Shown here piece by piece: positions 55,278 through 64,000 of a stretch of DNA of 64,000 nt. The position numbers were made by a program, and so were the translations under genes. A model generated the notes under the pieces. The model made no database searches and had not been told where the DNA came from. It was given only the letters and a program-made list of their open reading frames with translations. Origin of the DNA: Lunatimonas sp. (GTDB taxonomy: Bacteria; Bacteroidota; Bacteroidia; Cytophagales; Cyclobacteriaceae); NCBI RefSeq assembly GCF_020832325.1, contig NZ_JAFIEU010000045.1:186001-250000 (forward strand), written 5' to 3'. Position 1 is the first letter of the stretch, and each line of letters opens with the position of its first letter.

Positions 55278-57437
55278 ATGCGCAAACTCCTTTTTCTCCT
55301 GCTCTACATACTGATCTTTTGGTCATGCAAGCAACTCGAAGATGAACAACAGGTCACTCCCATGCCGACAGTACGTGTTCCTCCAAATGATCAAACTGTG
55401 CTAGTGCCTCTTCGTGTAGCCAACAACCTCAGTTTTACCAACACCTTGGTATATACCTCCGTCGATTCATTGGAATCGTCCCGTATCCAGGAAGGGGTAT
55501 TTTTCCCTAAGGACCGCCCGTCTTTTGTGATCGTTTTGGATCAGGGGTCCAATGACGTATTGGCATTCGTGAAAAAAGACAGTCTTTCCAGCGAGGTAGA
55601 ACTAAATGCGCGGAATGTTTCCATGGCTATGTTGGGGTCTGTGCCGGCCGTGAATGGCTTGGAAGAGAGTATTCGGGACGAAGCACTCCAAGCCCTCTAT
55701 GTCAGCTCGGAATTTTCTGATTTTGAACAGTTTATCGGAGGTAGGTTGGGTACTAGAACCCCGATATACCAAGAGAGCGACACCTTTGCCGATCTCCTAT
55801 TGGAGATGAACCGCTTTTTGCTCGAAAACTACTTCGAAGTCCCAGACTTCCTGGTAGAGTCGGCTAACCTACGAATCGACTATGCCGACTGGCTAAATCC
55901 GGAAGAAGGGGGAACGATGGTAAACAACGAATACAGCTTTGTAGAAGTAGTGTTTACCTCCGGGGATCTTTCCCATAGTGCCATGCTTCAGCCAAGAGGA
56001 ATGATTGGTACCCTTTTTACGCCTACTACCAAACCGATCGCAGGGCTTAATCTATTGGATGGGTGCTATGCTGTCAGGTTTACGCAAGAAAGCGATGAAG
56101 CGATAAGCAAGAACCTGCAAATGGCCATTGAGAAGTTAGTTATTTTGGTGGCCGGAGAGGTATTCTCTTCGATAAATTCCCATTGCAAATCGGCGCTACT
56201 CGGGCAGTTATACGGTGATCTAACTCCCTTCGTGAGTCAAGTCTTCTCTGGGCAAATAGCTGACGTGAACGAAGCGATTACCTGGATTTCCTCCAATTTG
56301 ACGGACATTATTGGTAATTTACTTGTGGAGGGGATTTCCTCGGAGGAATGCCTAAATGCCATTGGCTGGTCCCAAGCCCTGCTTGCCTTGACCAAAGAGC
56401 AGGTGAAAACTGCCAATCTGATTCTCAAGGTGGGTTCAGTCGCCTATAATGTTGCCCAAATAGCTCCATTTGTATCCGCGTTAATGCCACGATATCAGTT
56501 GGAATTTTCGGTAGAGTCCGAAATCTACTTCGGCTCTTTGTACCGTGCCTGTATATCTGCAAACCACCTTGACCCGACTCTCCGCTTTGAAGGAAAAGCT
56601 GGGGAATCAATTACCCCCGGCGTGCTCATGTTGGAGCGATCCAGCTTCGGCGGGTGGAACCGAAGCGGTTTTCGGGTGAATTGGATTGTTGAAGAGGGAA
56701 ACGGAGTCATCTCGGAAAGTACATCAACGACCGACAGCGAGGGCCGGACCCGGATAACGTGGTCTTTTCCCGAAGATTTTGACGGCGTAGCCCGATTGGT
56801 GGCCGAAGTTAGAAATAAGGAGGGAGGGCAGGTTCATGGAAGCCCTTTGGAGTTTTTTGCTGAAGTTGAACCCTCAATGGTTTTTATAGATCCTAGAGAC
56901 GATAGGCGTTATCCCGTTTTAGAAATTGGAAGTCAAACATGGCTTGGTAGGAATCTCAATTATTTCGGAGTGGAAAGTGATTGCTTTGAAAATGATCCAA
57001 CCAATTGCAGAGATTTTGGAAGAATGTACGATTGGGAATCTGCATTGATCGCCTGTCCACCAGGTTGGCACCTGCCAAACGACACGGAGTGGTTAACATT
57101 GATCACGTTTGCAGGGGGATTGAGCAATGCAGGCAAAACACTTCGGTCTACATTTCTTTGGGGAAACAACTCAACGCAAAACGGAACAAACGAGTATGGA
57201 TTCAACCTGCTTCCAGGCGGCTATTATTTTGATGGGATGTTTGGAGGGATGGGAAATACAACATTACTGTGGAGCGCAACACCTATGGATCCTCAATCCC
57301 ATACTGGCAATAGGCCTACCGCAAGTGCTGTATTTTTTCAAAGTGGCACAAGCGTAGCTGATTTAGTAGGTATTCGAACCAATTCAGGGTGGCTTACTGG
57401 ATCAAAATTCTACTGCAGATGCATAAAAGATGATTAG
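55278..57437 (+). CDS. FISUMP-domain lipoprotein with Ig-like domain
   Basis: The 719-residue product starts with a lipoprotein signal (lipobox FWSC). A long N-terminal part of unknown fold (to about 430) precedes an Ig-like bacterial domain (WIVEEGNGVISESTSTTDSE, then GRTRITWSF). The C-terminal 190 residues form a FISUMP domain (Fibrobacter succinogenes major paralogous domain), with GSQTWLGRNLNY, YDWESALIACPPGWHLPND, EYGFNLLPGGYY and FYCRCIKDD. FISUMP domains occur on surface proteins with no proven activity. Likely displayed on the outer membrane. Lower GC and long flanking gaps suggest an accessory gene. Confidence 0.85.
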   Translation: MRKLLFLLLYILIFWSCKQLEDEQQVTPMPTVRVPPNDQTVLVPLRVANNLSFTNTLVYTSVDSLESSRIQEGVFFPKDRPSFVIVLDQGSNDVLAFVKKDSLSSEVELNARNVSMAMLGSVPAVNGLEESIRDEALQALYVSSEFSDFEQFIGGRLGTRTPIYQESDTFADLLLEMNRFLLENYFEVPDFLVESANLRIDYADWLNPEEGGTMVNNEYSFVEVVFTSGDLSHSAMLQPRGMIGTLFTPTTKPIAGLNLLDGCYAVRFTQESDEAISKNLQMAIEKLVILVAGEVFSSINSHCKSALLGQLYGDLTPFVSQVFSGQIADVNEAITWISSNLTDIIGNLLVEGISSEECLNAIGWSQALLALTKEQVKTANLILKVGSVAYNVAQIAPFVSALMPRYQLEFSVESEIYFGSLYRACISANHLDPTLRFEGKAGESITPGVLMLERSSFGGWNRSGFRVNWIVEEGNGVISESTSTTDSEGRTRITWSFPEDFDGVARLVAEVRNKEGGQVHGSPLEFFAEVEPSMVFIDPRDDRRYPVLEIGSQTWLGRNLNYFGVESDCFENDPTNCRDFGRMYDWESALIACPPGWHLPNDTEWLTLITFAGGLSNAGKTLRSTFLWGNNSTQNGTNEYGFNLLPGGYYFDGMFGGMGNTTLLWSATPMDPQSHTGNRPTASAVFFQSGTSVADLVGIRTNSGWLTGSKFYCRCIKDD

Positions 57438-57785
57438 GTATTAACCGAAAGAAACATACCTCAAATACCCCTGTGGCGAGTTATTGAAAAACTATATGCT
57501 ATGTTACATTGAAAGGGTGTACGCTTTGAGAAATTAAGACTGACATAAGCCTACAGAGATGGATTGGGTTTTGACTGCGAGTGTCGGATCGCCACCGCCA
57601 GTTTATCGACTACAAAAACCACAACTGCTGACAACCTCCAAATTCGATACGGTACCTTACGACTCTGCTTTCTTTCTTCAATTCCTAAAACCAACAATAT
57701 CAAAGAATCTATTATTTATCGAACAAAAAAATCGGTGATTACCTTGGACGCCAAGTAGGTCGATCGGGCTAGTTGGATTTCGGCT
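57438..57785. other. Gene-free gap after the FISUMP gene
   Basis: This 348-base stretch lies between convergent genes. A 64-codon open frame at 57564-57758 has no homology signal I can see and an unlikely composition (runs of Thr/Ser), so it is not called. No clear terminator or mobile-element end was found. Confidence 0.45.
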
Positions 57786-59387
57786 CTATCCATCAAGCCC
57801 ATACAATGACATGATCGCTGGATGTTGCGAATGCACCTGACGGACAAGGGCACGAACCTCCTCAAACCGACCATAGTTTTTCAGGAAGGGAATGCACTCC
57901 TTATGGATCGCGCCAAGGGAGGAATAGGTGACAGCCTTGACAAAATAGTCTGCGATCTCCTCCGGACTTACGAACTCCCCTGCCACGCTTTTTTGAAATT
58001 TCCATTTTCCCATCTCAAAATTTGCCTCTCCGAAAAGCCCCCTATGCTCTTCTTTTAGCCACTCTCCACGTGTATTTTTAATTATCTTGTCAAGCACCCG
58101 CTGGAATGTGGCAGAATCGAGCTTGTGCTTTAGCTCTGAAAACAGTTTCATACGAACTATTTCAAAGTACATGGTCTTCATAGCGGGATGAAAATGGGGG
58201 CAATAAAACTTAATGTCGTCTAGTTTTATGTAATCATCACCAATTTTGAATCCGCTGCCGGTATCAATGGCTTCTGGCTCTCCCTTGCCGCTTTCTGACA
58301 CCTCTTTATGCCGGTTAGCAGCATCTTCCACACCGAGAAATTTGAGTAGATTTACATAATGCAATTTTGCAACCAAGGGCTTTTCCATCAAATCCTTCAG
58401 CACTCCCACCCTAAATGGCACTTCGTGCATATCCAACCCCAAATCCATCGCTTTATGCAGGTAATGATAACTCAACTCATGGTTTTGGTAAAAAAAATAC
58501 CGATTGAAAAGACACCAATAGATGGATAGTTTGACCTTTTTGTACGCAGTTGAATGCGGGTCTTTAAGCGCATCGTAGTCAAAATAATCTGACCACGACC
58601 CATTGTGATTTGCCCAAACTTCATTGAAAACATGGCATTGTATTCTAATCTGCGATGTCCCGGCCATTTCACCCATCACCAGTACACTCTCTAACGGTTC
58701 CAGTCCCCGGTTTTCCAGAAATTCCTCCCCTTCTCTTTTCCTGCCTCTTCTCAAATCGGTGTCACAGGTGAGAAGCTGTAATTCCTCCGGTAAACGATCT
58801 GCCATTTCTGCCAAAAGCTCAAAAATAATGTCTTCCACAAACTTAAACTCCTCACTCAGGAAAAACTTCTTTAGCACCACATTGATTGGCTTGCCTGGTG
58901 TGAGAGGAGGATATTCTCCTGCAATAAAATCTTCAAAATCCAAATAGCCCAAAAAACACGAAAGCGCATCAAGAATTTTCACACTTGCCCAACTTTTCAG
59001 ATTATTAGCCGTTGGATTCACCGAACGTGCATAACAATACCAAAACAACTGTAGGTATTTGGTGGAATCCGAAGAATCGTCAAGCCATTCGAATTCATGG
59101 CCCATACCGATATCTCTAATTCTTTGGCAGATCAAGGCTTGGAGGTTTTTGTTTACTGCATTCGTTACCCTTCCCGACGAATTTTGATAAAACGGTAAGT
59201 AGTCCTTCAAATCCTGGGAAAACTCCAAGCCTACCTCCTGCAAAATTTCCGGTAGCCGCAACTCCAACAGCCCCCCCATCCGGCTAATTGGCTCGTAGGG
59301 GTTAAAACCATTGGCAATCCTGCCACTTAGGCGTGGATGTTCCTTTAAGAAAGTAAGGTAATTTCGGCTTTGGCTGCCTCTTCCCAT
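57786..59387 (-). CDS. Protein of unknown function, 533 residues
   Basis: From ATG 59387 the product has 533 residues; a longer frame to 59465 starts at TTG and is disfavoured. No signal peptide is evident. The protein looks helical throughout, rich in Leu/Phe/Lys/Glu, with segments such as YHYLHKAMDLGLDMHEVPFR and ECIPFLKNYGRFEEVRALVR that hint at TPR-like helices. I recognise no catalytic motif. It is A/T-richer than the core genes, stands alone between gaps, and could be an accessory or defence-type gene, but that is speculation. Confidence 0.72.
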   Translation of the reverse strand: MGRGSQSRNYLTFLKEHPRLSGRIANGFNPYEPISRMGGLLELRLPEILQEVGLEFSQDLKDYLPFYQNSSGRVTNAVNKNLQALICQRIRDIGMGHEFEWLDDSSDSTKYLQLFWYCYARSVNPTANNLKSWASVKILDALSCFLGYLDFEDFIAGEYPPLTPGKPINVVLKKFFLSEEFKFVEDIIFELLAEMADRLPEELQLLTCDTDLRRGRKREGEEFLENRGLEPLESVLVMGEMAGTSQIRIQCHVFNEVWANHNGSWSDYFDYDALKDPHSTAYKKVKLSIYWCLFNRYFFYQNHELSYHYLHKAMDLGLDMHEVPFRVGVLKDLMEKPLVAKLHYVNLLKFLGVEDAANRHKEVSESGKGEPEAIDTGSGFKIGDDYIKLDDIKFYCPHFHPAMKTMYFEIVRMKLFSELKHKLDSATFQRVLDKIIKNTRGEWLKEEHRGLFGEANFEMGKWKFQKSVAGEFVSPEEIADYFVKAVTYSSLGAIHKECIPFLKNYGRFEEVRALVRQVHSQHPAIMSLYGLDG

Positions 59388-59497
59388 CAGATTTTTTATA
59401 ACTAGGTCGAACAGAATTTTATCCAAGATAAAATCAAAACCCAACAAATAAAAACTAGGAGGCAATGCCTCCCCGCTATTTTACATCATCCGCGTGT

Positions 59498-59716
59498 TCA
59501 TTTCCAAAGTACTTCATATCCCTCCCTACCCAAACGCCTATGAAAAAGACGCTTTCTCCACTCAATACGGTAATTGAATTTCCAGCGGCTAACAAAGGGC
59601 ATGATGCGCCAGTAGGCTCTTTCTGTTCGCGAAACCATCAATTCCATTCGCGAGGATTCTAACAGAGCAAGAACCAAAGCAACACAAACACATATCAAAC
59701 CAAACTTAACATACAT
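59498..59716 (-). CDS. Possible small membrane protein, 72 residues
   Basis: MYVKFGLICVCVALVLALL is a convincing short membrane segment or signal anchor, followed by a strongly basic tail (WRKRLFHRRLGREGYEVLW). It could be a real small inner-membrane protein upstream of the unknown 533-residue gene on the same strand, or a remnant. It shares a 60-base A/T-rich divergent region with the TPR kinase gene. Confidence 0.4.
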   Translation of the reverse strand: MYVKFGLICVCVALVLALLESSRMELMVSRTERAYWRIMPFVSRWKFNYRIEWRKRLFHRRLGREGYEVLWK

Positions 59717-59776
59717 TTTTATTCCGCTTTTATATAGAAAAACAGATTTTAACCTATATTTATCCCAATCAACACC

Positions 59777-61687
59777 ATGAAGTCAGCCTTTTCGCATATC
59801 ATCCCCAAGGTACTTTGGTTTCTCACCTTGCTTGTTTTTCAGGGTTCGCCAATGACATGCGTAGGTGCCCAGGCACAAGCAAACGTGGATAGTTTAGTAT
59901 CCAAGATAAACCGTTTCTTTGAACGAGGCGCCTACCGGGAAGCTTTGCCTATTTTGGAGGAAGCCCTACGTTTAACTTCGGATTCTTCTAAACGTCGAAA
60001 GATTCTGGCTGACTTAGGATATGCGCACTATCATGTGGGCCATTTTGACCAAAGCATTGGTTATTATACACAGGCCGCGGAGATAGCGATGCAATCAAGG
60101 GATACCCTTCGCACCGCCAGATATATCAGAAGCAAGGGACTAAACTTTCAGCGCCTTGGACTTTATGCCATCGCGTTGGATTCCTATAAAGAAGCGTTGC
60201 TTTTAGTAAAAGGTAAGAGTGGGTACATGGCATTGGAAGCCGACATTTACAACTCCATGGGCTTGCTATACCAGCAATTGAATGATCTATCGGACGGCAT
60301 GGAAATGCTCAGAAAAGCAGAAGTTATTTATAAATCGCAAAACGATAGCACTGGACTGGCCAAAATATGGACCAACGTAGCAATTTGCTGGGACGACCTT
60401 GCGCATTATGACTCTGCACTCTATTACAATCGCCTGGCCCTCGATATAAAACGCAGACACAACGACCCTATGGAACTCGCCAGCACCATCAACAATATAG
60501 CGGTGAATCTCCTTAATTTGGGGCAGGTGGACGAAGCCTACCCCTACCTTCTGGAATCCTACAGGCTGCACCTTAAAATCAATGATCCGGAGGGAATAGC
60601 CATCGGTCAAAAAAACCTTGCAGACTACGCCTTGAGAAAAGGTCTGTTAAGCCAAAGTGATGCCTACCTCGATTCAGCAATAGTCCTTCTGGAGACGTTG
60701 CGAAGCCAGGACTACCTAATAGAGGCGTTGGAGTTGCAGATCAGGTTAAGGGAACGCATGGGAGATTTTGAGAGGGCACTAAACACCTATAAAAGATATG
60801 ACAGCCTAAAAGCAGCCCTGTTTCTGGAGGAGAAATTCAATGTGCAGGAAATCGGCAACCTCTACCTGCTGCGAGAAAAAGAGTTTGAAAACGAGCAAGT
60901 TCAGACGCGGGCAACACTGTTAGAGATAAAAAACAGCCAATTCAAGCTAACCATCTTGCTTTTAGGTACTATTGGAATCATGACGATGACATTTGGCCTG
61001 ATAACCAAAAGGAATCTCCGGGTACAAAAAATCCAATCCGAGCATATCAGGCGTCAAAATGAAGTGATCCGCGCCCAACAAGATGATCTGCGCCACCGCA
61101 CAAGCAACTCCCTTTCCCGTAGTCAGGGAATCATTAACACTATCGCCCGAAAAATTGATGATCCGGACGTGAAGATGAATCTACGTAGGGCCACACAGAT
61201 CCTGTTGACGGCGTCGGAAATGGAGCGACACCTCATTGGGTTGGATGATGAAAAAACGGTGGACATGGGACTATTCATCGAGGGAATGATCGGTCATCAG
61301 CGCAAAGCGTTACAGCTCGAACATCGAAACGTTCAAATCGCATTCCAGCACGACCCACACATCGAGTTACCTGTTAATCAGGTCATCAATACCTCCATCA
61401 TCCTAAACGAATGGATTACAAACAGCATCAAATATGCATTTGTCAATAGGCAAGATGGAAATATCTACATTCAAATCACAGAAAGAAATAATGTGATCAC
61501 CCTAAACTACAGAGACGATGGAACGGGCTACTCACCCCTAGATGCCAAAGGAACCGGATCCAAGTTAAACGAACTATTTATGAAGGAGCTTAACGCTACC
61601 TATACCACCTCCCACGAAGATGGCACCCAACACCTCCTTCATTTTTCAATTCACCCTACAAAACATCACAAACCAACCCTATTATGA
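59777..61687 (+). CDS. TPR-repeat histidine kinase (HisKA_2 type)
   Basis: The 636-residue kinase has a signal peptide (about 1-31), a periplasmic TPR array (about 40-340, e.g. ADLGYAHYHVGHFDQSIGYY), a coiled segment, one membrane helix near 390-410, and a HisKA_2 domain with acceptor His about 440 (LRHRTSNSLSRSQGIIN). An ATPase domain with N-box NEWITNSIKYAF and G-box DDGTGYSP follows. The TPR part should sense a protein or peptide partner in the periplasm. The stop overlaps the start of the LytTR regulator as ATGA. A TATATTTA at 59754-59761 is a possible -7 box. Confidence 0.9.
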   Translation: MKSAFSHIIPKVLWFLTLLVFQGSPMTCVGAQAQANVDSLVSKINRFFERGAYREALPILEEALRLTSDSSKRRKILADLGYAHYHVGHFDQSIGYYTQAAEIAMQSRDTLRTARYIRSKGLNFQRLGLYAIALDSYKEALLLVKGKSGYMALEADIYNSMGLLYQQLNDLSDGMEMLRKAEVIYKSQNDSTGLAKIWTNVAICWDDLAHYDSALYYNRLALDIKRRHNDPMELASTINNIAVNLLNLGQVDEAYPYLLESYRLHLKINDPEGIAIGQKNLADYALRKGLLSQSDAYLDSAIVLLETLRSQDYLIEALELQIRLRERMGDFERALNTYKRYDSLKAALFLEEKFNVQEIGNLYLLREKEFENEQVQTRATLLEIKNSQFKLTILLLGTIGIMTMTFGLITKRNLRVQKIQSEHIRRQNEVIRAQQDDLRHRTSNSLSRSQGIINTIARKIDDPDVKMNLRRATQILLTASEMERHLIGLDDEKTVDMGLFIEGMIGHQRKALQLEHRNVQIAFQHDPHIELPVNQVINTSIILNEWITNSIKYAFVNRQDGNIYIQITERNNVITLNYRDDGTGYSPLDAKGTGSKLNELFMKELNATYTTSHEDGTQHLLHFSIHPTKHHKPTLL

Positions 61688-62517
61688 AGATATTAATTGT
61701 AGAAGACGACCTGATCACCGGTGAGGATTTGGCAGAGGAGATCCGCGAGCGGTTTAAGTCAACATCACTGGAGATATTGGGGCCGGTGGACACCTACATG
61801 GCAGCGATCGACCTCATCAATGATCGGCATCCTGATATCGCACTCCTGGATATCGCATTAAAAGATGACTTGGATGCAGGGATCCGTTTGTCCCAATATT
61901 TGAACCAAGCCCACCCCATTCCCACCATTTTTCTTTCTGCACTTCCGAAAAACTTGGGCTTTGACCTGGCAAAGTGGAGCTTGCCTATTGACTACATACC
62001 TAAACCGGTAGATATGGATCGTCTGGCTGAAAAGGTAGAGTTGGCCTCTATATACAATTTTCAACGCAGCAAGGTAGAGAGCATGCCAAACCTCAAAAAC
62101 TCTATACAGAGTAAAAGCATCTTCATCACCACCAATCATGGTGAAATCACCGCAATTCCCATTAAAAACCTCGTTCTTTTGGAAGCAGATGACAAATTGA
62201 TGCGAGCATATACCGTAGACTCGCATGCCCCTATTCACTTTACTTCACCAGGTTTGAAGAATTTCTACCATGACCATCTGTATCTATTAAAAGATTTCCA
62301 CCAACTGGGCAGAAAACATGTCATCAGTCTAGAAAATGTCCTACAAATCAAAGACAACCACGTAATTCTACCAAGAAAGGTCGCGAGCAAAACGGAGAGT
62401 CCGTACTTCAAATTGCCCATTCCGAAAAACGGAGATGCAAAACGCCTTCTTTTCGCCAGACTAGGATTCAAGTTGCGGGGATTGTCAAACGGAAATGGAA
62501 ACGATACCGAGAAATAG
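61684..62517 (+). CDS. LytTR response regulator of the TPR kinase
   Basis: The 277-residue protein has an N-terminal receiver (ILIVEDDLITGEDLAEEI; phospho-Asp in ALLDIALKDDLDAG; Lys in YIPKPVDM) and a C-terminal LytTR-like domain from about residue 135 (SKSIFITTNHGEITAIPIKN, FHQLGRKHVISLENV). The LytTR part is divergent, so DNA binding is likely but less certain than for the 1022-1714 gene. The 4-base overlap with the kinase makes them a cognate pair. Target unknown; the nearest candidate is the beta-barrel gene next door. Confidence 0.88.
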   Translation: MKILIVEDDLITGEDLAEEIRERFKSTSLEILGPVDTYMAAIDLINDRHPDIALLDIALKDDLDAGIRLSQYLNQAHPIPTIFLSALPKNLGFDLAKWSLPIDYIPKPVDMDRLAEKVELASIYNFQRSKVESMPNLKNSIQSKSIFITTNHGEITAIPIKNLVLLEADDKLMRAYTVDSHAPIHFTSPGLKNFYHDHLYLLKDFHQLGRKHVISLENVLQIKDNHVILPRKVASKTESPYFKLPIPKNGDAKRLLFARLGFKLRGLSNGNGNDTEK

Positions 62518-62591
62518 CGGGAACCAGCTAAAAAACCTGCCGGAGATGAACAATCACCGGCGAGTCTCTATTAGACGCTCGGAAGCAATTC

Positions 62592-63176
62592 CTACAAACC
62601 GATAGTTACTCCAACGTTTAACCCACCTCCCAATCCTGTGTTTCCCACTGAGCTGTATTCTGCCATTAGTCCAAACTTCTTATCGGAACTGAAGTACCAC
62701 CTGGTACCCACTACAACTCCCAAGTCATAGTAGTTGAATATCGTCCCCACATCCAACAGAATCGAAGGCCAATACCTGCCGTATGTCAGTCCCGCATAAG
62801 GCTCCAGCCCGAGCACATTTATTGAGCTGCCCCCCAGCGCCTCTATGGTCTGAAAGGCATAGACCATTGCCCTGGCTGATATCCCGAGGGATACCCAGTT
62901 TTTTGAATCGGCAGGATTCATCATACTAAAACCCTCTCTGACATTGGTGCCCACTGCAAAACCAAAACTCGCCCATTCGGTAATCCCCGTTTCCAGGTAG
63001 ATTCCAACGGGCGGAGATTTTACAAACGACGAAGCAGATCCTCCGCTAGTGGGATCTATAGCAACCGAAAGAAATAGCCTATCCGTCAGTGACTGTGCCC
63101 CTACAAAACTGACCGAAGCGAACATACCTAGCATTGCAACCCCAGAAATCTTTAGTAACCTAATTATTGCTTTCAT
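62592..63176 (-). CDS. Small outer-membrane beta-barrel-like protein
   Basis: The 194-residue protein has a signal peptide (cleavage near FVGAQ). Its mature part is made of alternating Gly/aromatic beta strands (GFAVGTNVREG, EPYAGLTYGRYW, NYYDLGVVVGTRWYFS) and ends GGLNVGVTIGL with a terminal Leu. It should form an 8-strand-type outer-membrane barrel; function unknown. Convergent with the LytTR regulator. Its upstream TAGATTTA may be a -7 box. Confidence 0.82.
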   Translation of the reverse strand: MKAIIRLLKISGVAMLGMFASVSFVGAQSLTDRLFLSVAIDPTSGGSASSFVKSPPVGIYLETGITEWASFGFAVGTNVREGFSMMNPADSKNWVSLGISARAMVYAFQTIEALGGSSINVLGLEPYAGLTYGRYWPSILLDVGTIFNYYDLGVVVGTRWYFSSDKKFGLMAEYSSVGNTGLGGGLNVGVTIGL

Positions 63177-63820
63177 AATTATATATTTTTTATAAAGTTT
63201 TAAATGACAGATAAATCTACCTTTATTGGCTCATTTGGCTAATTTTCATTCGTTACTGACAGCAAAAGATTCGTGGATGCAATCGATTCAAGCGTGAAAA
63301 CCTATTCTATACCGATCACAGAATTTCACGATTAAAGAAATCGAGGTGTCTTGATCCCCACCACGAACCCGCACCATGCTTTTTGGGGGATCAAAGAAAC
63401 ATCAACTCAGTTCGGTGGAAATAGATTTAGGCATCAAGGGGATCCCTGTACCCTGGTGGATTTTCCCATACCCCTTGTTAACCATCGCGTCCGAAGAGGT
63501 GCTATGCACACTGCGACTAAGAATTCATCGGAGCCATAATCCAGTCCATTTCGGGTAAACCCAACCGGATTAGGGTTCGACACCAAAAAAAAAACAGTCT
63601 ACCTGATACCGTCCACTTACTACCTATCGCTTCCGGTTTATTACCTGCCTCTAGCGTTTTTTACCCAGCAGCTGTCCGAAAAAGCGACGATGCAACCTGG
63701 CACACTTGGTCTATTAACCGAAGGGAATATTTATTATCTACAATATAATTTTAAATATATTTTATAATATTTTAAATATTATTAAAAGCAACTTTTTATC
63801 TTTTTTATATGTATAATTAC
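63177..63820. other. Gene-poor tail
   Basis: This 644-base stretch has no convincing gene. Short open frames at 63351-63558 overlap one another in different frames and have unlikely compositions. Bases 63720-63820 are almost pure A/T with nested TTTAAATAT-like repeats. The A/T block ends just before the folded RNA candidate. Confidence 0.5.
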
Positions 63821-63830
63821 TTACAAGGCG

Positions 63831-63964
63831 GGATAAAGCGCATATCCAGCACTTCGTAGCGGACCGCAAACTGTCTACTACGGGTGAAAACCCTGAGGAG
63901 CATGTGGGAAGGTAGGCTAAACCCCTCGCCTATCCGACCCCATACTCCGAAACTACCTGAGGGG
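63831..63964 (+). ncRNA. Candidate structured RNA leader (unclassified)
   Basis: About 135 bases fold into several helices by eye: GGATA/TATCC (63831-35/63843-47), GGGT-GAAA-ACCC (63882-93, GNRA-type tetraloop), GGAG/CTCC (63897-900/63945-48), TGTGGG/CCCATA (63903-08/63939-44) and GGTAGGC/GCCTATC (63911-17/63928-34). The innermost loop holds CCCCTC (63922-27), complementary to GAGGGG (63959-64), a possible 6-bp pseudoknot. It follows an A/T block with TATAATTAC and precedes ATG 63987. Cobalamin, TPP, S-box, c-di-GMP and RNase P consensus were compared from memory and do not fit; a group II intron domain cannot be excluded. Confidence 0.4.
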
Positions 63965-63986
63965 CAAATCCTTAAATCATGTAACT

Positions 63987-64000
63987 ATGAAAATAGTCTT
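63987..64000 (+). CDS. Start of a gene cut by the window edge
   Basis: An ATG with four following codons (MKIV...) lies 22 bases after the folded RNA candidate. Too little is present to identify a product, and it may not be the real start. Confidence 0.25.

Noticed and set aside
57564-57758. 64-codon ORF after the FISUMP gene
   Set aside because: No family signal, Thr/Ser runs, and no ribosome-site or promoter support; likely chance.
63351-63558. Two overlapping short ORFs in the gene-poor tail
   Set aside because: They overlap in different frames in non-coding-looking DNA with no motif.
63890-63955. Hammerhead ribozyme (CTGAGGAG ... GAAAC)
   Set aside because: The core-like pieces are there, but stem II cannot form next to them without a C-C mismatch and internal loop, and the GNRA hairpin occupies the expected stem I strand.
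63831-63964. Cobalamin riboswitch
   Set aside because: Fragments such as CCGCAAACTGT and GTGGGAAGG resemble the consensus, but the B12 box is absent: the nearest match needs a 2-base insertion in its most conserved part, and the order of elements is wrong.

Overview
The window is chromosomal DNA from a Bacteroidota bacterium, most likely order Cytophagales and plausibly family Cyclobacteriaceae. The evidence is a gliding lipoprotein (GldH), a GWxTD-domain protein, a DUF2723 membrane glycosyltransferase, a DUF5686/carboxypeptidase-regulatory protein, a FISUMP-domain lipoprotein, LytTR regulators, and -7 promoter boxes of the Bacteroidota type TAnnTTTG. GC content is moderate in genes and very low in several intergenic stretches. 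No rRNA, tRNA, insertion sequence, phage gene or CRISPR array was seen. The placement at family level is inference.

Layout. 1-5 kb: the end of a LytS-type histidine kinase with its LytTR regulator, then pgi and a vitamin-K-carboxylase-like membrane protein. 5-13 kb: a quinoprotein dehydrogenase lipoprotein, SixA-type phosphatase, a Nudix-MATE-SDR run, an Lrp/AsnC regulator and a TPR protein. 13-22 kb: a SAF-domain dehydrogenase, the large DUF2723 protein, a methyltransferase, then GWxTD-rlmB-rmuC. 22-29 kb: manC-kpsF (sugar nucleotides for envelope glycans), recQ, purD, ricT-like and gldH. 29-38 kb: a 1323-residue superfamily 1 helicase with its SDR neighbour, an unannotated 58-residue ORF, rlmD, thiL and methylmalonyl-CoA epimerase. 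38-46 kb: an A/T-rich SEC-C gene, an IscA/ErpA-type protein, gcvT, comB, a fasciclin protein and a DUF5686 protein. 46-50 kb: a three-gene operon for a 2-oxoacid:ferredoxin oxidoreductase with an NADPH-linked flavoprotein. 50-55 kb: a propeller protein, a Tat-signal DegT aminotransferase and a neutral-ceramidase-family protein. 55-64 kb: an accessory-looking stretch with a FISUMP lipoprotein, a 533-residue protein I do not recognise, a TPR histidine kinase plus LytTR regulator, a small beta-barrel protein, and an 800-base gene-poor tail.

Most of the window is core metabolism and RNA/DNA maintenance in short co-directional runs, with 4-base ATGA overlaps at rlmD/35842, the kor flavoprotein/korA, and TPR kinase/regulator. 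Some likely starts lie downstream of the longest open frame; these are stated in the entries. The least explained features are the folded RNA candidate at the right edge (nested hairpins plus a possible 6-bp pseudoknot), the VKGC-like/quinoprotein pair, the exported DegT/ceramidase cluster, the degenerate nuclease-like tail on the helicase, and the unknown proteins at 35842, 38052, 50447 and 57786.
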